Shown here: positions 9,607-21,053 of the stretch, one piece after another
Position numbering within the stretch: the stretch's first letter is position 1
How the letters are laid out: every line of letters starts with the position of its first letter
Assembly: GCF_000225505.1 (NCBI RefSeq)
Contig: NZ_BACI01000097.1
Location: 248,001 to 312,000 of the forward strand
From: Gordonia alkanivorans NBRC 16433
GTDB lineage: Bacteria > Actinomycetota > Actinomycetes > Mycobacteriales > Mycobacteriaceae
Length of the DNA: 64,000 bases
Reading direction: 5' to 3'
Position numbers and translations under genes: made by a program
Notes under the pieces: generated by a model
What the model was told of the DNA's origin: nothing
The model's input: the letters and a program-made list of their open reading frames with translations, nothing else
Databases searched by the model: none

Positions 9607-10038
9607 ATGAGCCTCCAGCCCCGGGGTGATGTAAGTAGACCAAATCGATATTCGGTCGACGAATCACGAGCCCCCAGTTATTTGCGCTTGACGAAAGAAT
9701 CTCCATGATCTGCAAGCATGCGGATATGTGCTGGCGACGATACTCGGACACGACGAGGATCGATAATACGGTCACATACAGCCCCCGTCAAGACATTCCG
9801 CAGAGCGCAAGAGAAACGTGTACGCGGCAATACGTACAGACTTCTTTCTCAAGAGCTAACGATCTCGGCGCCTGATTGTCATCTTCTGGCCGCACGAACG
9901 TACAACGCGCAGGCGAGTGCCAAACTCCGCTTTCGCCGTCACGGGCGAACACCTGGCGGCGGCAAGGCAGGTGTGCGATGACTCCTGTTCAACGCCCCCC
10001 AGGTGGTGCACTTGGGCGCTGGTTGGAAGAGTGTCCCC
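9607..10038. other. Low-GC intergenic stretch
   Basis: About 430 bases, around 50% GC in its first half, without a convincing gene. It separates the minus-strand glycosyltransferase from the plus-strand phosphoribosyltransferase and marks the right end of the low-GC segment. Divergent promoters are expected here, but I could not define boxes. Confidence 0.5.
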
Positions 10039-10536
10039 ATGACCACTCCATCTCCCGAGCGCGAGGTGCTCACCTGGGAGCTCAACGGCGTCGCCTGCCG
10101 TGAGCTCGCCGAGCAGGTGGCCGCCGACGCGTTCGTCCCGGACATCATCCTCGGCATCGCCCGCGGCGGCCTGATCCCGGCCGGCGCCCTCGCCTACGCC
10201 TTGGACTGCAAGCTGATGATCTCGTTGAACGTCGAGTTCTACACCGGCGTCGGCGAGACACTGTCCGAACCGGTGATGCTGCCCTCGCTCCTTGAGTCGA
10301 GCGGTCTGACCGACCAGCGGGTGCTCGTCGTCGACGACGTGGCCGACACCGGCAAGACCCTCAAACTGGTCAACGATTTCTGCCAGGAGCAGGGACGGGT
10401 CGCCGAGGTCCGCAACGCCGTGCTCTACAAGAAGCCGCACACCATCACGATCCCCGACTACAGCTGGCGGACGACCGACAAGTGGATCGACTTCCCCTCG
10501 TCCGTGCACGGCCCGATCGTGGCGGTGCAGCGATGA
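10039..10536 (+). CDS. Phosphoribosyltransferase (type I PRTase fold)
   Basis: A 165-residue cytoplasmic enzyme of the purine/nucleotide phosphoribosyltransferase group (COG2236-like). The PRPP loop is VLVVDDVADTGKTL, and the N-terminal PDIILGIARGGLIPA segment is the usual substrate-side strand and loop. Members use PRPP to convert free xanthine/guanine/hypoxanthine to nucleotides; the exact base cannot be read here. The start at the ATG at 10039 is preferred over an in-frame GTG at 10003 because GGAAGAG precedes it by about eight bases. The stop overlaps the next gene as ATGA. Confidence 0.85.
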   Translation: MTTPSPEREVLTWELNGVACRELAEQVAADAFVPDIILGIARGGLIPAGALAYALDCKLMISLNVEFYTGVGETLSEPVMLPSLLESSGLTDQRVLVVDDVADTGKTLKLVNDFCQEQGRVAEVRNAVLYKKPHTITIPDYSWRTTDKWIDFPSSVHGPIVAVQR

Positions 10537-10904
10537 CCGCGGACAAGACCGGCGCCGAGACCACGGTCCGCGACAACCCCGCCGCACGCCGCTACGACAT
10601 CCACGTCGACGCGCCCGGTGGTGACGCACTGGCCGGCTTCGCCGAGTACCGCGACCGGGTCTCCGGGACCGACGACGCTCCGACGACCGAGCGGGTGTTC
10701 TTCCACACCGAGGTCGACCCGGCGTTCGGCGGACGCGGTCTCGCGACGATCCTGGTGTGCGAAGCCCTCGAAGACGCCCGCGCACGCAACCTCACGATCG
10801 TAGGCGTGTGCCCGCTGGTGGCTTCGTTCCTGAAGAAACACCCGGAATATGCCGACGCGACCGCTCCGGTGACGCCGGCCGTCCTCGAGTGGTTGCGCTC
10901 CTGA
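10533..10904 (+). CDS. GNAT-family N-acetyltransferase (YjdJ/COG2388 type)
   Basis: A 123-residue small acetyltransferase. It carries FFHTEVDPAFGGRGLATILV, the short acetyl-CoA-binding loop (GGRGLA) of the YjdJ subgroup, and ends with CPLVASFLKKHPEY, the conserved C-terminal motif of that subgroup. The substrate is unknown. The ATG overlaps the phosphoribosyltransferase stop (ATGA), so the two are translationally coupled. Confidence 0.87.
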   Translation: MTADKTGAETTVRDNPAARRYDIHVDAPGGDALAGFAEYRDRVSGTDDAPTTERVFFHTEVDPAFGGRGLATILVCEALEDARARNLTIVGVCPLVASFLKKHPEYADATAPVTPAVLEWLRS

Positions 10905-10928
10905 TCCGGACTGGTCTGAATCTCGTCC

Positions 10929-12041
10929 TCACGTGCCCGAGACGCTCCGCACCACCTCGCCCTCTGCGGTCATCTCGATCCGACGCGTGCAGTCTCGCGA
11001 CGAGACGACCACGGACGCCGCCACCGGTCGGCCCGGCGGCATGATCCGGGCTGTCACCCGCTCGTTGTCGGCAGCCAACTCATCGAGCAACAGGCGCGCC
11101 ATCCGATCGCGTGACGAAGCGCGGTCTTCTTCATCGAGCGATTGCAGCGCCCCGTCGTCGAGCAGGATCACCACCGCCCCGCGGGCTCGCGCCGCCCACA
11201 CCGCATCCCGGATCGCGGGCGTGTCCCAGTCGGGTGCCCGGATGCCGTCGCGGAGCTGGGCCTCGAGCAGATGCATCTCGGCGATCTCCGACGACGAGAA
11301 CTCGTCGTCCGCGGCGATGCGCTCCAGGACCGGGCGCGCACGCTGCTCGAAGTCCTCGAAATTGCGCCGGCGCTCGTCGGCGGCCGCCTCCGTCGATGCT
11401 GCGTCGAACGCCTCCCGGAGGGACCGGGCCCGCAGTTCGGCATTCTGATCGGCCATCGGCCGGAGGATGAGCAGGAACAGCGCCGACAGGACGAGAACCG
11501 GGTATGCCCACACGGTGATCGTCACGCCGGGAACGAAGCCGATGCCCCGGTCGAGACCCCACAGCCCGCACAGCACGCTCATCGCCACTGCGCCGGCCCA
11601 CGCGATTCCCGGCTGCCCACGCACCGCGACGAGCGTCAGCACCACGATTCCTCCTGCGGTCGCCGGGCCGTTCTGCAGCGTCATGTACTGCTCGGCGGGC
11701 AGCGACCACCACGAAATCCCGGTCGCGGCGAGCACCGCGACGGCGGCCGCAACGGCCGACCGTCGATCACATCGGCCGTCCGGGAGTCGCACCACCCGTC
11801 GTGCCGTGACCACCAGCAGCCCGAATGCCACGATCAAGCCTGCCCATCGACGGGGTGAGGTGATGTGCAGGCCGGTTCCGACGGTCACTGTCACGTACGC
11901 GACCGCGAATCCGACGAGCGCGACAAGCACTGCGCGGGATCGAAACCCGAAGAGGTCGTCGTCCTGACCGCCGGTCCCGGCGGCCGCGCAAGCAGTTGCG
12001 GCGGACGCCTGGATGCCTGCGCCGCTCATCTCGGCGACCAT
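10929..12041 (-). CDS. Membrane protein with cytoplasmic ATPase-like domain, partner of histidine-kinase-like protein (copy B)
   Basis: A 370-residue protein I do not recognise from a named family. Residues about 30-190 form five or six transmembrane helices. From about 200 a cytoplasmic region follows with DERRRNFEDFEQRARPVLER, then LEAQLRDGIRAPDW and AVWAARARGAVVILLDDGAL, ending in a beta-rich tail. The cytoplasmic part could be a degenerate HATPase fold. It is a clear paralogue of the protein encoded at 13239-14219 (shared LRPMA, LEAQLRDGIRA and ILLDDG/VLLDDG blocks). The ATG at 12041 has GTGAGG six bases upstream and overlaps the stop of the kinase-like gene. A second ATG at 12029 overlaps that stop as ATGA. 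Function unknown; probably a signalling partner. Confidence 0.75.
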   Translation of the reverse strand: MVAEMSGAGIQASAATACAAAGTGGQDDDLFGFRSRAVLVALVGFAVAYVTVTVGTGLHITSPRRWAGLIVAFGLLVVTARRVVRLPDGRCDRRSAVAAAVAVLAATGISWWSLPAEQYMTLQNGPATAGGIVVLTLVAVRGQPGIAWAGAVAMSVLCGLWGLDRGIGFVPGVTITVWAYPVLVLSALFLLILRPMADQNAELRARSLREAFDAASTEAAADERRRNFEDFEQRARPVLERIAADDEFSSSEIAEMHLLEAQLRDGIRAPDWDTPAIRDAVWAARARGAVVILLDDGALQSLDEEDRASSRDRMARLLLDELAADNERVTARIMPPGRPVAASVVVSSRDCTRRIEMTAEGEVVRSVSGT

Positions 12042-13255
12042 GAGAGCCTCACCACCGTCCCGCGGCCGGGAGCGCTGCGCACCTCCGCGTCGCCGCCGAT
12101 CGCGCGCATTCGACCGATGAGTCCGGCGTCGACGCCGAAGCGCGACGAGTCGAGATGTCCGGGGTCGAACCCCACTCCGTCGTCGGCGACGCCCACCCAG
12201 AGCGCGTCGGCCGCGAGTTCACCACCGACGACCCGCTCCGCGTGGTCCCCGGCATGGCGCACGCTGTTGCGCATCGCCTCCGACAGAGCGGCGAGCACGG
12301 CCTCGACGACCTCCGCTGGATAGGTCTGGCCGTTGTCGACGACGTGGACGGTGAATTCCACGTCGTCGTCGATCTGTGCGGTCGTCAGCCGGACTTTCCG
12401 GAGCAACTCTGTCGGGACGACGTCACCGCCCACATCGCGGTCGCCGCGACGCCAGGCGTCGATCTCGCCGAGAGCCTGTCGGGCCTGCTCGGCCACCCGC
12501 TGGTCCTGGGTCGACGGCCGCAGCGCGAGGAGGCAGGCGATCACATGATCGTGTATCAACGCGTCATAGCGGGAGCGTTCGGCTTCCCGTGCGACCGCCG
12601 ACGCGGTCACCTCCGCCGCCCGCACCGCGGTGGAGCGCGTCTCCCCCAGCTTCTGAGCGGTTCGCATCGTCACAATCCCCACCGCCATGAACACCCCCGT
12701 CAGCCCGATGGTCAGGGCGGTACTCGTGTACATCGTCGCCCGGACACCACCGAACACGGCCAGCTGATTGGCGGTGTGCACCATCGCCGTCGCCACCACG
12801 AGATAGCCGATCGCCGAGCCGAACCGGAGCGCGATCACCAACGCGAGCCCGGGGACGCCGGGAAACTGCACCAGCCACACCGGCCACCGTCCGTACCCGC
12901 CCGCGGTGTCGGGGTTCCATGCGACGAACCACAATGCCGTCGCCAGGAGGTAACCGGCGGCGCTGCAGATGCCCGCCGACAGTATCCATCCCGTCGTCGG
13001 ACGGAAACTACCGACGAGCAGTGCGATCGCGGGTCCGACGATGAGTGCTGCGCTGAGCGGCGGCCACCACGAAGCCGTCAGCGAGGCCGAACCGATCAGA
13101 ACCGGCAGCATCGCCGCGGAGTAGGCGATCACGCCCGCTCCGACGAAGCGAGCCGCATACTGTTGTGCGCGTACCAGATCGGCGTTGGTCGCGATGGGTT
13201 CCGCGTCGGTGGCAGCGCCGTCGTCGACCGTCCGAGCGCTAGACGTTCTCAGCAC
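12026..13255 (-). CDS. Sensor histidine-kinase-like membrane protein (copy B)
   Basis: A 409-residue protein. About six N-terminal transmembrane helices are followed by a probable dimerisation/phosphoacceptor helix with AEVTASAVAREAERSRYDAL and IHDHVIACLLALR (candidate His), then a HATPase_c domain with N box AMRNSVRHAGDHAE, G1 ADDGVGFDPG and G2 APGRGTVVRL. The closest paralogue in the window is at 14340-15629. The start is placed at the GTG at 13255 (GAGG three bases before), overlapping the upstream partner gene by 17 bases. An in-frame ATG/GTG further upstream would overlap more. There is no receiver-domain protein nearby, so output is unknown. Confidence 0.8.
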   Translation of the reverse strand: MLRTSSARTVDDGAATDAEPIATNADLVRAQQYAARFVGAGVIAYSAAMLPVLIGSASLTASWWPPLSAALIVGPAIALLVGSFRPTTGWILSAGICSAAGYLLATALWFVAWNPDTAGGYGRWPVWLVQFPGVPGLALVIALRFGSAIGYLVVATAMVHTANQLAVFGGVRATMYTSTALTIGLTGVFMAVGIVTMRTAQKLGETRSTAVRAAEVTASAVAREAERSRYDALIHDHVIACLLALRPSTQDQRVAEQARQALGEIDAWRRGDRDVGGDVVPTELLRKVRLTTAQIDDDVEFTVHVVDNGQTYPAEVVEAVLAALSEAMRNSVRHAGDHAERVVGGELAADALWVGVADDGVGFDPGHLDSSRFGVDAGLIGRMRAIGGDAEVRSAPGRGTVVRLSWSPR

Positions 13256-14219
13256 GTGCCTCGCGCCCGATTTCGGTGCGGACCAGCACACGGGGGTGGA
13301 ACTCGACCCGGTGAGAGACGTGGCTCGCGTCCACTCCGACCGACGCGAGCGCGTCGCGACCCGGTGGTTGGATGCGTACCGTCACGCGGCCGTCCTCGAC
13401 CTCGTCCAGCAGCTCGGCGACCGCGTTCGCCAGCCGTTCGCGCGCCACGGCCGCGTGCGCGTCGTCGAGCGCGGCCAGCCCGCCGTCGTCGAGCAGAACG
13501 ACGCGCACACCCCGCTGACGCGCCCGCCACGCCGCGTCCCGGACCATCGGGAGGTCGAGCCCGGAGGCACGGATGCCGTCGCGTAATTGCGCCTCGAGCA
13601 GCCGGGCCGTGGCCACCTCGTCGGCGGTGAAGGTCTCGCGGCGCGCCATGCGTGTGAGGACGGGGCGTGCGCGTTCGTCGAGAGCGGCGAGACGTCGGTC
13701 CCGCACCTCGGTGGCCGCAGCGGCGGCGGCGTCGAGCGCCGCCTGGCGTTCGCTGGCCTCGCGTAGTTCGTAGATGTTGCGGGCCATCGGGCGCAGCATG
13801 ACGGAGAACAGCGACCCCATGATCATGATCGCGTATCCCGGCAGGGTGATCGACAGTCCCCAGACCGCTCCCGCGGTCGAGACGGCGCCCCACACGCCCG
13901 CGATGACGCTGATGCAACCGCTCGCGAGCCACGCCGCCAGGGGACGACCGCGCACCGCGACGAAGGCCAGGATGATCACCGATGCCCCCATCGGCGGCCC
14001 AGTCTGCATCACATGCGACGGCGGCGACGGCAACGAGAACAGCGTCACGGCCACCGCCGAGACGGTCATCGCGGCGATGACGGAGGTCGTCGACCCGGGC
14101 AGCGGATCCCCGGGCGAATCGAGGATCGTCATCCCGGCCACGACGAACAACACGAACCCGACGAACACCCCGGTCCACTGCCACCACCCGGTGATGGACG
14201 AGTCGGCATAGAGCGTCAC
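13239..14219 (-). CDS. Membrane protein partner (copy A), probably missing its first helix through a frameshift
   Basis: A 326-residue frame starting at a GTG at 14219, paralogous to the product of 10929-12041. It has about four transmembrane helices, then a cytoplasmic part with ALDERARPVLTRMARRE, LEAQLRDGIRASG and RQRGVRVVLLDDGGL. The paralogue has an extra first helix beginning FGFRSRAVLVALVG. In this copy the matching peptide FGIGSRPLWLMMG is encoded just upstream (about 14240-14290) but in another frame, and that frame starts with a GTG at 14343 that overlaps the kinase stop as GTGA. So the intact gene was probably 13239-14343, with one base lost (or two gained) near the C4/G4 run at 14245-14248. 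Confidence 0.7.
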   Translation of the reverse strand: MTLYADSSITGWWQWTGVFVGFVLFVVAGMTILDSPGDPLPGSTTSVIAAMTVSAVAVTLFSLPSPPSHVMQTGPPMGASVIILAFVAVRGRPLAAWLASGCISVIAGVWGAVSTAGAVWGLSITLPGYAIMIMGSLFSVMLRPMARNIYELREASERQAALDAAAAAATEVRDRRLAALDERARPVLTRMARRETFTADEVATARLLEAQLRDGIRASGLDLPMVRDAAWRARQRGVRVVLLDDGGLAALDDAHAAVARERLANAVAELLDEVEDGRVTVRIQPPGRDALASVGVDASHVSHRVEFHPRVLVRTEIGREARAENV

Positions 14220-14339
14220 GGCGAAGTAGCCGCATGCGAACGCGCCCCATCATCAGCCAGAGGGGCCGCGACCCGATGCCGAACGCATTGACGACCTCGC
14301 CGCGTTCGGCGTCGTCGACGCCGCGAGAACACTCTCGTC

Positions 14340-15629
14340 TCACGGCCGCTCCCATCGGATCTGAACCGTGGTCCCCCGCCCGGCGCGACTGTGCACCCGC
14401 GCGTGGCCACCGGGCAGCCTCGCGAGACGACCGCGGATGCTCACCGCGATTCCCAGCCGGCCGACCGCCACCGACTCCGGATCGAACCCGACGCCGTCGT
14501 CGACGACCGCCATGCTCAGGGCGTCGGATGCCAACTGCACGATGACGGCGCATTCGGCATCGTCCCCGGCGTGGCGCAGCACGTTCCGCAACGACTCCAA
14601 CATCGCCTCGACGACCGCATCGAGGACCTCGACGGGATACGAGGCCGGCTCGGCACGCCGAACCTCCACGCCGTCCTGGTCACCGGGGTCCTGGTCATCG
14701 GCGTTCCGGCCACCCACGACCTCCACGTCGAATCGTTCGGAGATGTCGGCGGCGGCCAGCCTGATGCGCCGGACCACCTCGACATCCGTCACGGTGTCCG
14801 CATCCCCGGGTCCCGGCACCCGGGCGAGTTCGTCGAGGGCCGACGCGGCCTGGGCGGCGAGCCGCTCGTCGGGACGCCCCGGCCGGACGGCCAGGAGTGA
14901 GGCGATGACCCGGTCGTGCACGATGGCGTCGAACCGCTCTTTCTCCACCTCGCGGGCCGACGCCGCGGCCACGTTGGCCGCGGTGCGGTAGGTCTCCTCA
15001 CGCGTCTCGTCGAGCTCTCGGCCGGTGCGGGTCGCGACCAGCACGACCGCGAGGAAGACACCGGTGAACACCAGCGACCACAGGATCTCCACGGGCGCAT
15101 CGGAAGTCACCTCACTGAATCGGCCGAGCTGCTGGGAGATGTGCGCGAGGGTCGACGACACGAGCAGACCCGCCACTGCGAGACTAGGCCGCACGAGCAT
15201 CAGCACCATGCTCGGCATACCGCAGAAGGCGACCATCCACTGCGCCGAGTCGTCGGGATTCGTCAGGGTCGTCCCGTTCCAGGCCACGAACCACAGACCC
15301 AGGCCGAGGATGTACCCGGCCCAGGTCGTCAGGGCGAGCGGGGTGAGCCACGCCGTGCCCGGTCGAAAGGTCGCCGCGATCACCAGGATTCCTGGTCCGA
15401 CCGACAGCAGGATGCTCAGCGGTGGCCACCAGGCGTCGGTCAGCGGCGCCGAGGCGAGGATCGACGCCGCGGAGACCACGGGGTAACCGATGAAACCCAG
15501 GCCCAGGAAGCGGGCGCCCACCCGGCGGACGCGGTCCAGATCCGGCTCCGCCGAATCCGATTCGAATGCGCGCCGCACCCACGCGGGTCGTGCGGGGGTG
15601 TCGCCGCTCGCGAGATCGGTGGTGGGCAT
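14340..15629 (-). CDS. Sensor histidine-kinase-like membrane protein (copy A)
   Basis: A 429-residue protein. About six transmembrane helices (residues 40-215) precede a helical linker with EKERFDAI and VHDRVIASLLAVRPG (candidate phosphoacceptor His), then HATPase_c motifs: N box AMLESLRNVLRHAGDDAE, G1 VDDGVGFDPES, G2 RAGRGTTVQIRW. It has an acidic insertion before the ATPase domain (NADDQDPGDQDG). The start is the ATG at 15629. It is first in a four-gene same-strand run with tight overlaps (kinase A, partner A, kinase B, partner B). The family resembles actinobacterial orphan kinases that carry HDxVxxxL acceptor helices. Ligand and response regulator are unknown. Confidence 0.82.
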   Translation of the reverse strand: MPTTDLASGDTPARPAWVRRAFESDSAEPDLDRVRRVGARFLGLGFIGYPVVSAASILASAPLTDAWWPPLSILLSVGPGILVIAATFRPGTAWLTPLALTTWAGYILGLGLWFVAWNGTTLTNPDDSAQWMVAFCGMPSMVLMLVRPSLAVAGLLVSSTLAHISQQLGRFSEVTSDAPVEILWSLVFTGVFLAVVLVATRTGRELDETREETYRTAANVAAASAREVEKERFDAIVHDRVIASLLAVRPGRPDERLAAQAASALDELARVPGPGDADTVTDVEVVRRIRLAAADISERFDVEVVGGRNADDQDPGDQDGVEVRRAEPASYPVEVLDAVVEAMLESLRNVLRHAGDDAECAVIVQLASDALSMAVVDDGVGFDPESVAVGRLGIAVSIRGRLARLPGGHARVHSRAGRGTTVQIRWERP

Positions 15630-15694
15630 CGCGTCTCAGCCTCACACCGTCCGGCTCGACCGGTCAATCCCCTGTTGAGACCAAATACGACGAA

Positions 15695-15726
15695 ACCGGC
15701 CCGCCCCCTGTGGGGAACGGGCCGGT
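15695..15726 (-). terminator. Intrinsic terminator of the S10 operon
   Basis: ACCGGCCCG (15695-15703) pairs with CGGGCCGGT (15718-15726); inside, CCCC and GGGG can extend the hairpin. On the minus strand the stem is followed by TTTCGT. It lies about 25 bases downstream of the rpsQ stop. Confidence 0.8.
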
Positions 15727-15752
15727 GACGGTAGAACTCGTTGGGAGAGGGC

Positions 15753-16043
15753 TTACTTGGCCTTCTCCAGCACCTCGACCAGACGCCAGTGCTTGGTCGC
15801 CGACAGCGGGCGGGTCTCCATGATCCGCACGCGGTCACCGACGCCGGCATCGCCGTTCTCGTCGTGTGCCTTGACCTTGCTCGTGGTCCGGATGATCTTC
15901 TTGTAGAGCGGGTGGCTCTTACGATCTTCCAGCTCGACCACGATGGTCTTCTGCATCTTGTCGCTGACCACGTAGCCGATCCGCTCCTTGCGGCGGTTAC
16001 GCTCGGCAGCCTGGGTTTCGGTCACTTTCTGGTCCTCACTCAT
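15753..16043 (-). CDS. rpsQ: 30S ribosomal protein S17
   Basis: A 96-residue OB-fold ribosomal protein binding 16S rRNA. It has [21 protein letters not shown], then [19 protein letters not shown] and [24 protein letters not shown], the family core. A short acidic N-terminal tail precedes it, as is usual in actinobacteria. Last gene of the S10 operon in this window; its ATG overlaps the rpmC stop (ATGA). The operon is followed by a hairpin terminator, so the spc-type genes (rplN onward) do not follow directly. Confidence 0.97.
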   Translation of the reverse strand: MSEDQKVTETQAAERNRRKERIGYVVSDKMQKTIVVELEDRKSHPLYKKIIRTTSKVKAHDENGDAGVGDRVRIMETRPLSATKHWRLVEVLEKAK

Positions 16044-16272
16044 GCGTCTTCACCTTCCGGTCCCGACGCCAGGCCCAGCTCACGCTCACGCATGACGGTG
16101 TAGATACGTGCGATCTCGCGACGCACGGTGCGCAGACGGCGGTTGTTGTCGAGCTGGCCGGTGGCCATCTGGAAACGAAGGTTGAAGAGCTCTTCCTTCG
16201 ACTCCTTCAGGCGGTCGACCAGATCGGCGTCGTTGAGCTCGCGCAGCTCGTTCGCAGCAACTCCGAGAGACA

Positions 16273-16273
<1 letters not shown>
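16040..16273 (-). CDS. rpmC: 50S ribosomal protein L29
   Basis: A 77-residue helical protein near the peptide exit site. It shows [20 protein letters not shown] and [20 protein letters not shown], then [16 protein letters not shown]. The ATG at 16273 shares one base with the rplP stop (TGATG). Confidence 0.97.
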
Positions 16274-16689
<416 letters not shown>

Positions 16690-16692
16690 GGC

Positions 16693-17911
<1,219 letters not shown>

Positions 17912-17912
<1 letters not shown>

Positions 17913-18193
17913 CAGCGGCGCTTCGCTTTCCGGTCATCCTTGATGTGACCCTTGAAGGTGCGGGTGGGGGCGAACTCGCCCAGCTTGTGACCGACCATCG
18001 AGTCCGAGATGAACACCGGCACATGCTTGCGTCCGTCGTGGACGGCAAAGGTGTGACCGATGAAGTCGGGAATGATGGTCGAACGGCGGGACCAGGTCTT
18101 GATGACCTGCTTGGTTCCCTTTTCGTTCTGAACGTCCACCTTCTTCAGGAGGTGGTCGTCGACGAACGGGCCCTTCTTGAGGCTGCGTGGCAT
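17912..18193 (-). CDS. rpsS: 30S ribosomal protein S19
   Basis: A 93-residue protein, family length. [19 protein letters not shown], then [20 protein letters not shown] and [15 protein letters not shown] are the conserved blocks contacting the head of the 30S subunit. Confidence 0.98.
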
Positions 18194-18210
18194 TCTCTTA
18201 CCTCCTCCTG

Positions 18211-19047
<837 letters not shown>

Positions 19048-19075
19048 GAGTCTCAGTCCTTCTCTGAAGCCCCGG

Positions 19076-19381
19076 TCAGCTGACCGAGCCTCCGAAGATC
19101 TCGATGGGCTTGCTGTCTGCGGTCAGCGACACGATGGCGCGCTTGGTGGACTTGCGCTGGCCGTAGCCGGAGCGGGTCCGCTTGCGCTTGCCCTGTCGGT
19201 TCGCGGTGTTGACGCTGGCAACCTTCACACCGAAGATCTTCTCGATCGCGATCTTGATCTCGGTCTTGTTGGACTCCGGGTGCACCAGGAAGGTGTACAC
19301 GTTGTCCTCCATGAGTCCGTAGGACTTCTCGGAGATCACGGGCGCCAGGATGATGTCGCGCGGATCGGCAACGGTCGTCAT
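19076..19381 (-). CDS. rplW: 50S ribosomal protein L23
   Basis: A 101-residue protein at the tunnel exit. It has [19 protein letters not shown] and [20 protein letters not shown], then [18 protein letters not shown]. The start is placed at the ATG at 19381 (MTTVADPRD), just after the rplD stop. A longer frame to 19450 would overlap rplD and does not match the family. Confidence 0.97.
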   Translation of the reverse strand: MTTVADPRDIILAPVISEKSYGLMEDNVYTFLVHPESNKTEIKIAIEKIFGVKVASVNTANRQGKRKRTRSGYGQRKSTKRAIVSLTADSKPIEIFGGSVS

Positions 19382-19382
19382 G

Positions 19383-20072
19383 TCAGGCCTCCTCTGCTGT
19401 CTTCTCGACGGCAGCCTTGGCATCCGCCGTGTTCTGCTCGATGAAGGCATTGAGCGTCTCGACGCTGAACACGACTTCGTCCGAATCCAGGACGTCGTAG
19501 GTGTTGAGCTGATCGGGAGCGATCGGGAGCACGTTGTCCAGGTTCGCCACGCTCTTCCACGCCGTCAGGTCCTCGCGGCCGAGAACGACCAGGAACTTGC
19601 GACGATCGGAGAGGCTCTCCAGGAACTCGCGAGCCGACTTGGTCGAGGGGGCCTGCCCCGCAACCAGTTCGGTGATCACGTGGATGCGCTCGTTGCGAGC
19701 GCGGTCGCTCAGGGCACCGCGCAGGGCGGCGGCCTTCATCTTCTTGGGGGTGCGCTGGCTGTAGTCACGCGGCTGCGGGCCGTGGACGGTGCCGCCGCCG
19801 GTGAACTGCGGTGCACGGGTCGAACCCTGACGCGCACGGCCGGTGCCCTTCTGGCGGTACGGCTTGGCGCCACCGCCACGGACCTCGCCGCGGGTCTTGG
19901 TCGAGTGCGTGCCCTGGCGAGCCGCGGCCTGCTGGGCCACGACGACCTGGTGCATCAGCGCGATGTTGGCGGGAGCGTCGAAGAGCGCGGCCGGCAGGTC
20001 AACGGTTCCGTTGGTCTTGCCGTCGGCGGTCTTGACGTCCAGCGTCAACTTGGTCGTGGTCTCGGTGCTCAC
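19383..20072 (-). CDS. rplD: 50S ribosomal protein L4
   Basis: A 229-residue protein. The extended loop has [20 protein letters not shown] and [20 protein letters not shown], the tunnel-lining segment. An acidic C-terminal tail is typical for actinobacteria. The GTG start at 20072 shares a base with the rplC stop. Confidence 0.97.
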   Translation of the reverse strand: MSTETTTKLTLDVKTADGKTNGTVDLPAALFDAPANIALMHQVVVAQQAAARQGTHSTKTRGEVRGGGAKPYRQKGTGRARQGSTRAPQFTGGGTVHGPQPRDYSQRTPKKMKAAALRGALSDRARNERIHVITELVAGQAPSTKSAREFLESLSDRRKFLVVLGREDLTAWKSVANLDNVLPIAPDQLNTYDVLDSDEVVFSVETLNAFIEQNTADAKAAVEKTAEEA

Positions 20073-20728
20073 TACTTCGCACCACCCTTCACTGCGTCGC
20101 GGACCACCACGATGCCGCCCTTGCGACCCGGGATCGCTCCCTTGATCAGCAGCAGGCCGGCCTCGGCGTCCACCTTGTGGACGGTGAGGTTCTGCGTGGT
20201 CACCTTGTCGTTACCCATACGACCGGCCATGCGCATGCCCTTGAACACGCGACCCGGGGTGGCGCAGCCACCGATCGAGCCCGGAGCGCGGTGCACGCGG
20301 TGAGCGCCGTGGCTGGCGCCCAGACCGGCGAAGCCGTGGCGCTTCATGACGCCGGCGAAACCCTTGCCCTTCGAGGTGCCCGTGACGTCGACCAGCGCGC
20401 CGTCGGCGAAGATCTCGGCGGTCAGTTCCTGACCGATCTCGAACTCGCTGACGTCGTTGACGCGGATCTCGGCCAGGTGACGGCGCGGGGTGACCCCGGC
20501 CTTCTCGTACTGGCCGGCGACCGGCTTGGTCACCTTGCGGGGATCGATGGCACCGTAGGCGAGCTGGACGGCGGTGTAGCCGTCACGGTCCTGCGTACGG
20601 AGCTGGGTGATGACGTTCGGGCCGGCCTGGATGACCGTGACCGGAACGACGCGGTTGTTCTCGTCGAAAACCTGGGTCATGCCGAGCTTGGTGCCCAGGA
20701 TGCCCTTGGATGAACTCTGGTTGCTCAT
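20072..20728 (-). CDS. rplC: 50S ribosomal protein L3
   Basis: A 218-residue protein. [20 protein letters not shown], then [20 protein letters not shown] and the loop [20 protein letters not shown] that reaches toward the peptidyl transferase centre. Follows rpsJ by about 20 bases. Confidence 0.98.
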   Translation of the reverse strand: MSNQSSSKGILGTKLGMTQVFDENNRVVPVTVIQAGPNVITQLRTQDRDGYTAVQLAYGAIDPRKVTKPVAGQYEKAGVTPRRHLAEIRVNDVSEFEIGQELTAEIFADGALVDVTGTSKGKGFAGVMKRHGFAGLGASHGAHRVHRAPGSIGGCATPGRVFKGMRMAGRMGNDKVTTQNLTVHKVDAEAGLLLIKGAIPGRKGGIVVVRDAVKGGAK

Positions 20729-20747
20729 GATTTATCTCGCCCCCGTC

Positions 20748-21053
20748 CTACTGGATGTTGACGTCGACACTGGCCGGCAGGTCGATGCGCATGAGCGCGT
20801 CGACCGTCTTCGGGGTCGGGTCGAGGATGTCGATGAGTCGCTTGTGGGTACGCATCTCGAAATGTTCGCGGCTGTCCTTGTACTTGTGCGGCGAACGGAT
20901 GACGCAGTACACGTTCTTCTCGGTGGGCAACGGCACCGGGCCAACGACGCGTGCACCCGTACGGGTCACGGTCTCCACGATCTTGCGCGCCGAAGCGTCG
21001 ATCGCCTCGTGGTCGTAGGCCTTGAGCCTGATGCGGATCTTCTGTCCCGCCAC
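20748..21053 (-). CDS. rpsJ: 30S ribosomal protein S10 (NusE)
   Basis: A 101-residue protein that serves in the 30S head and as NusE in antitermination. It has [40 protein letters not shown] and [20 protein letters not shown]. The GTG at 21053 ([11 protein letters not shown]) with GGAAGAGGA upstream is chosen; a frame to 21131 adds unrelated residues. First gene of the S10 operon. Confidence 0.97.
   Translation of the reverse strand: MAGQKIRIRLKAYDHEAIDASARKIVETVTRTGARVVGPVPLPTEKNVYCVIRSPHKYKDSREHFEMRTHKRLIDILDPTPKTVDALMRIDLPASVDVNIQ

Noticed and set aside
9718..9981. 87-codon plus-strand frame in the low-GC gap
   Set aside because: No ribosome site, no recognisable features, basic composition typical of chance frames.
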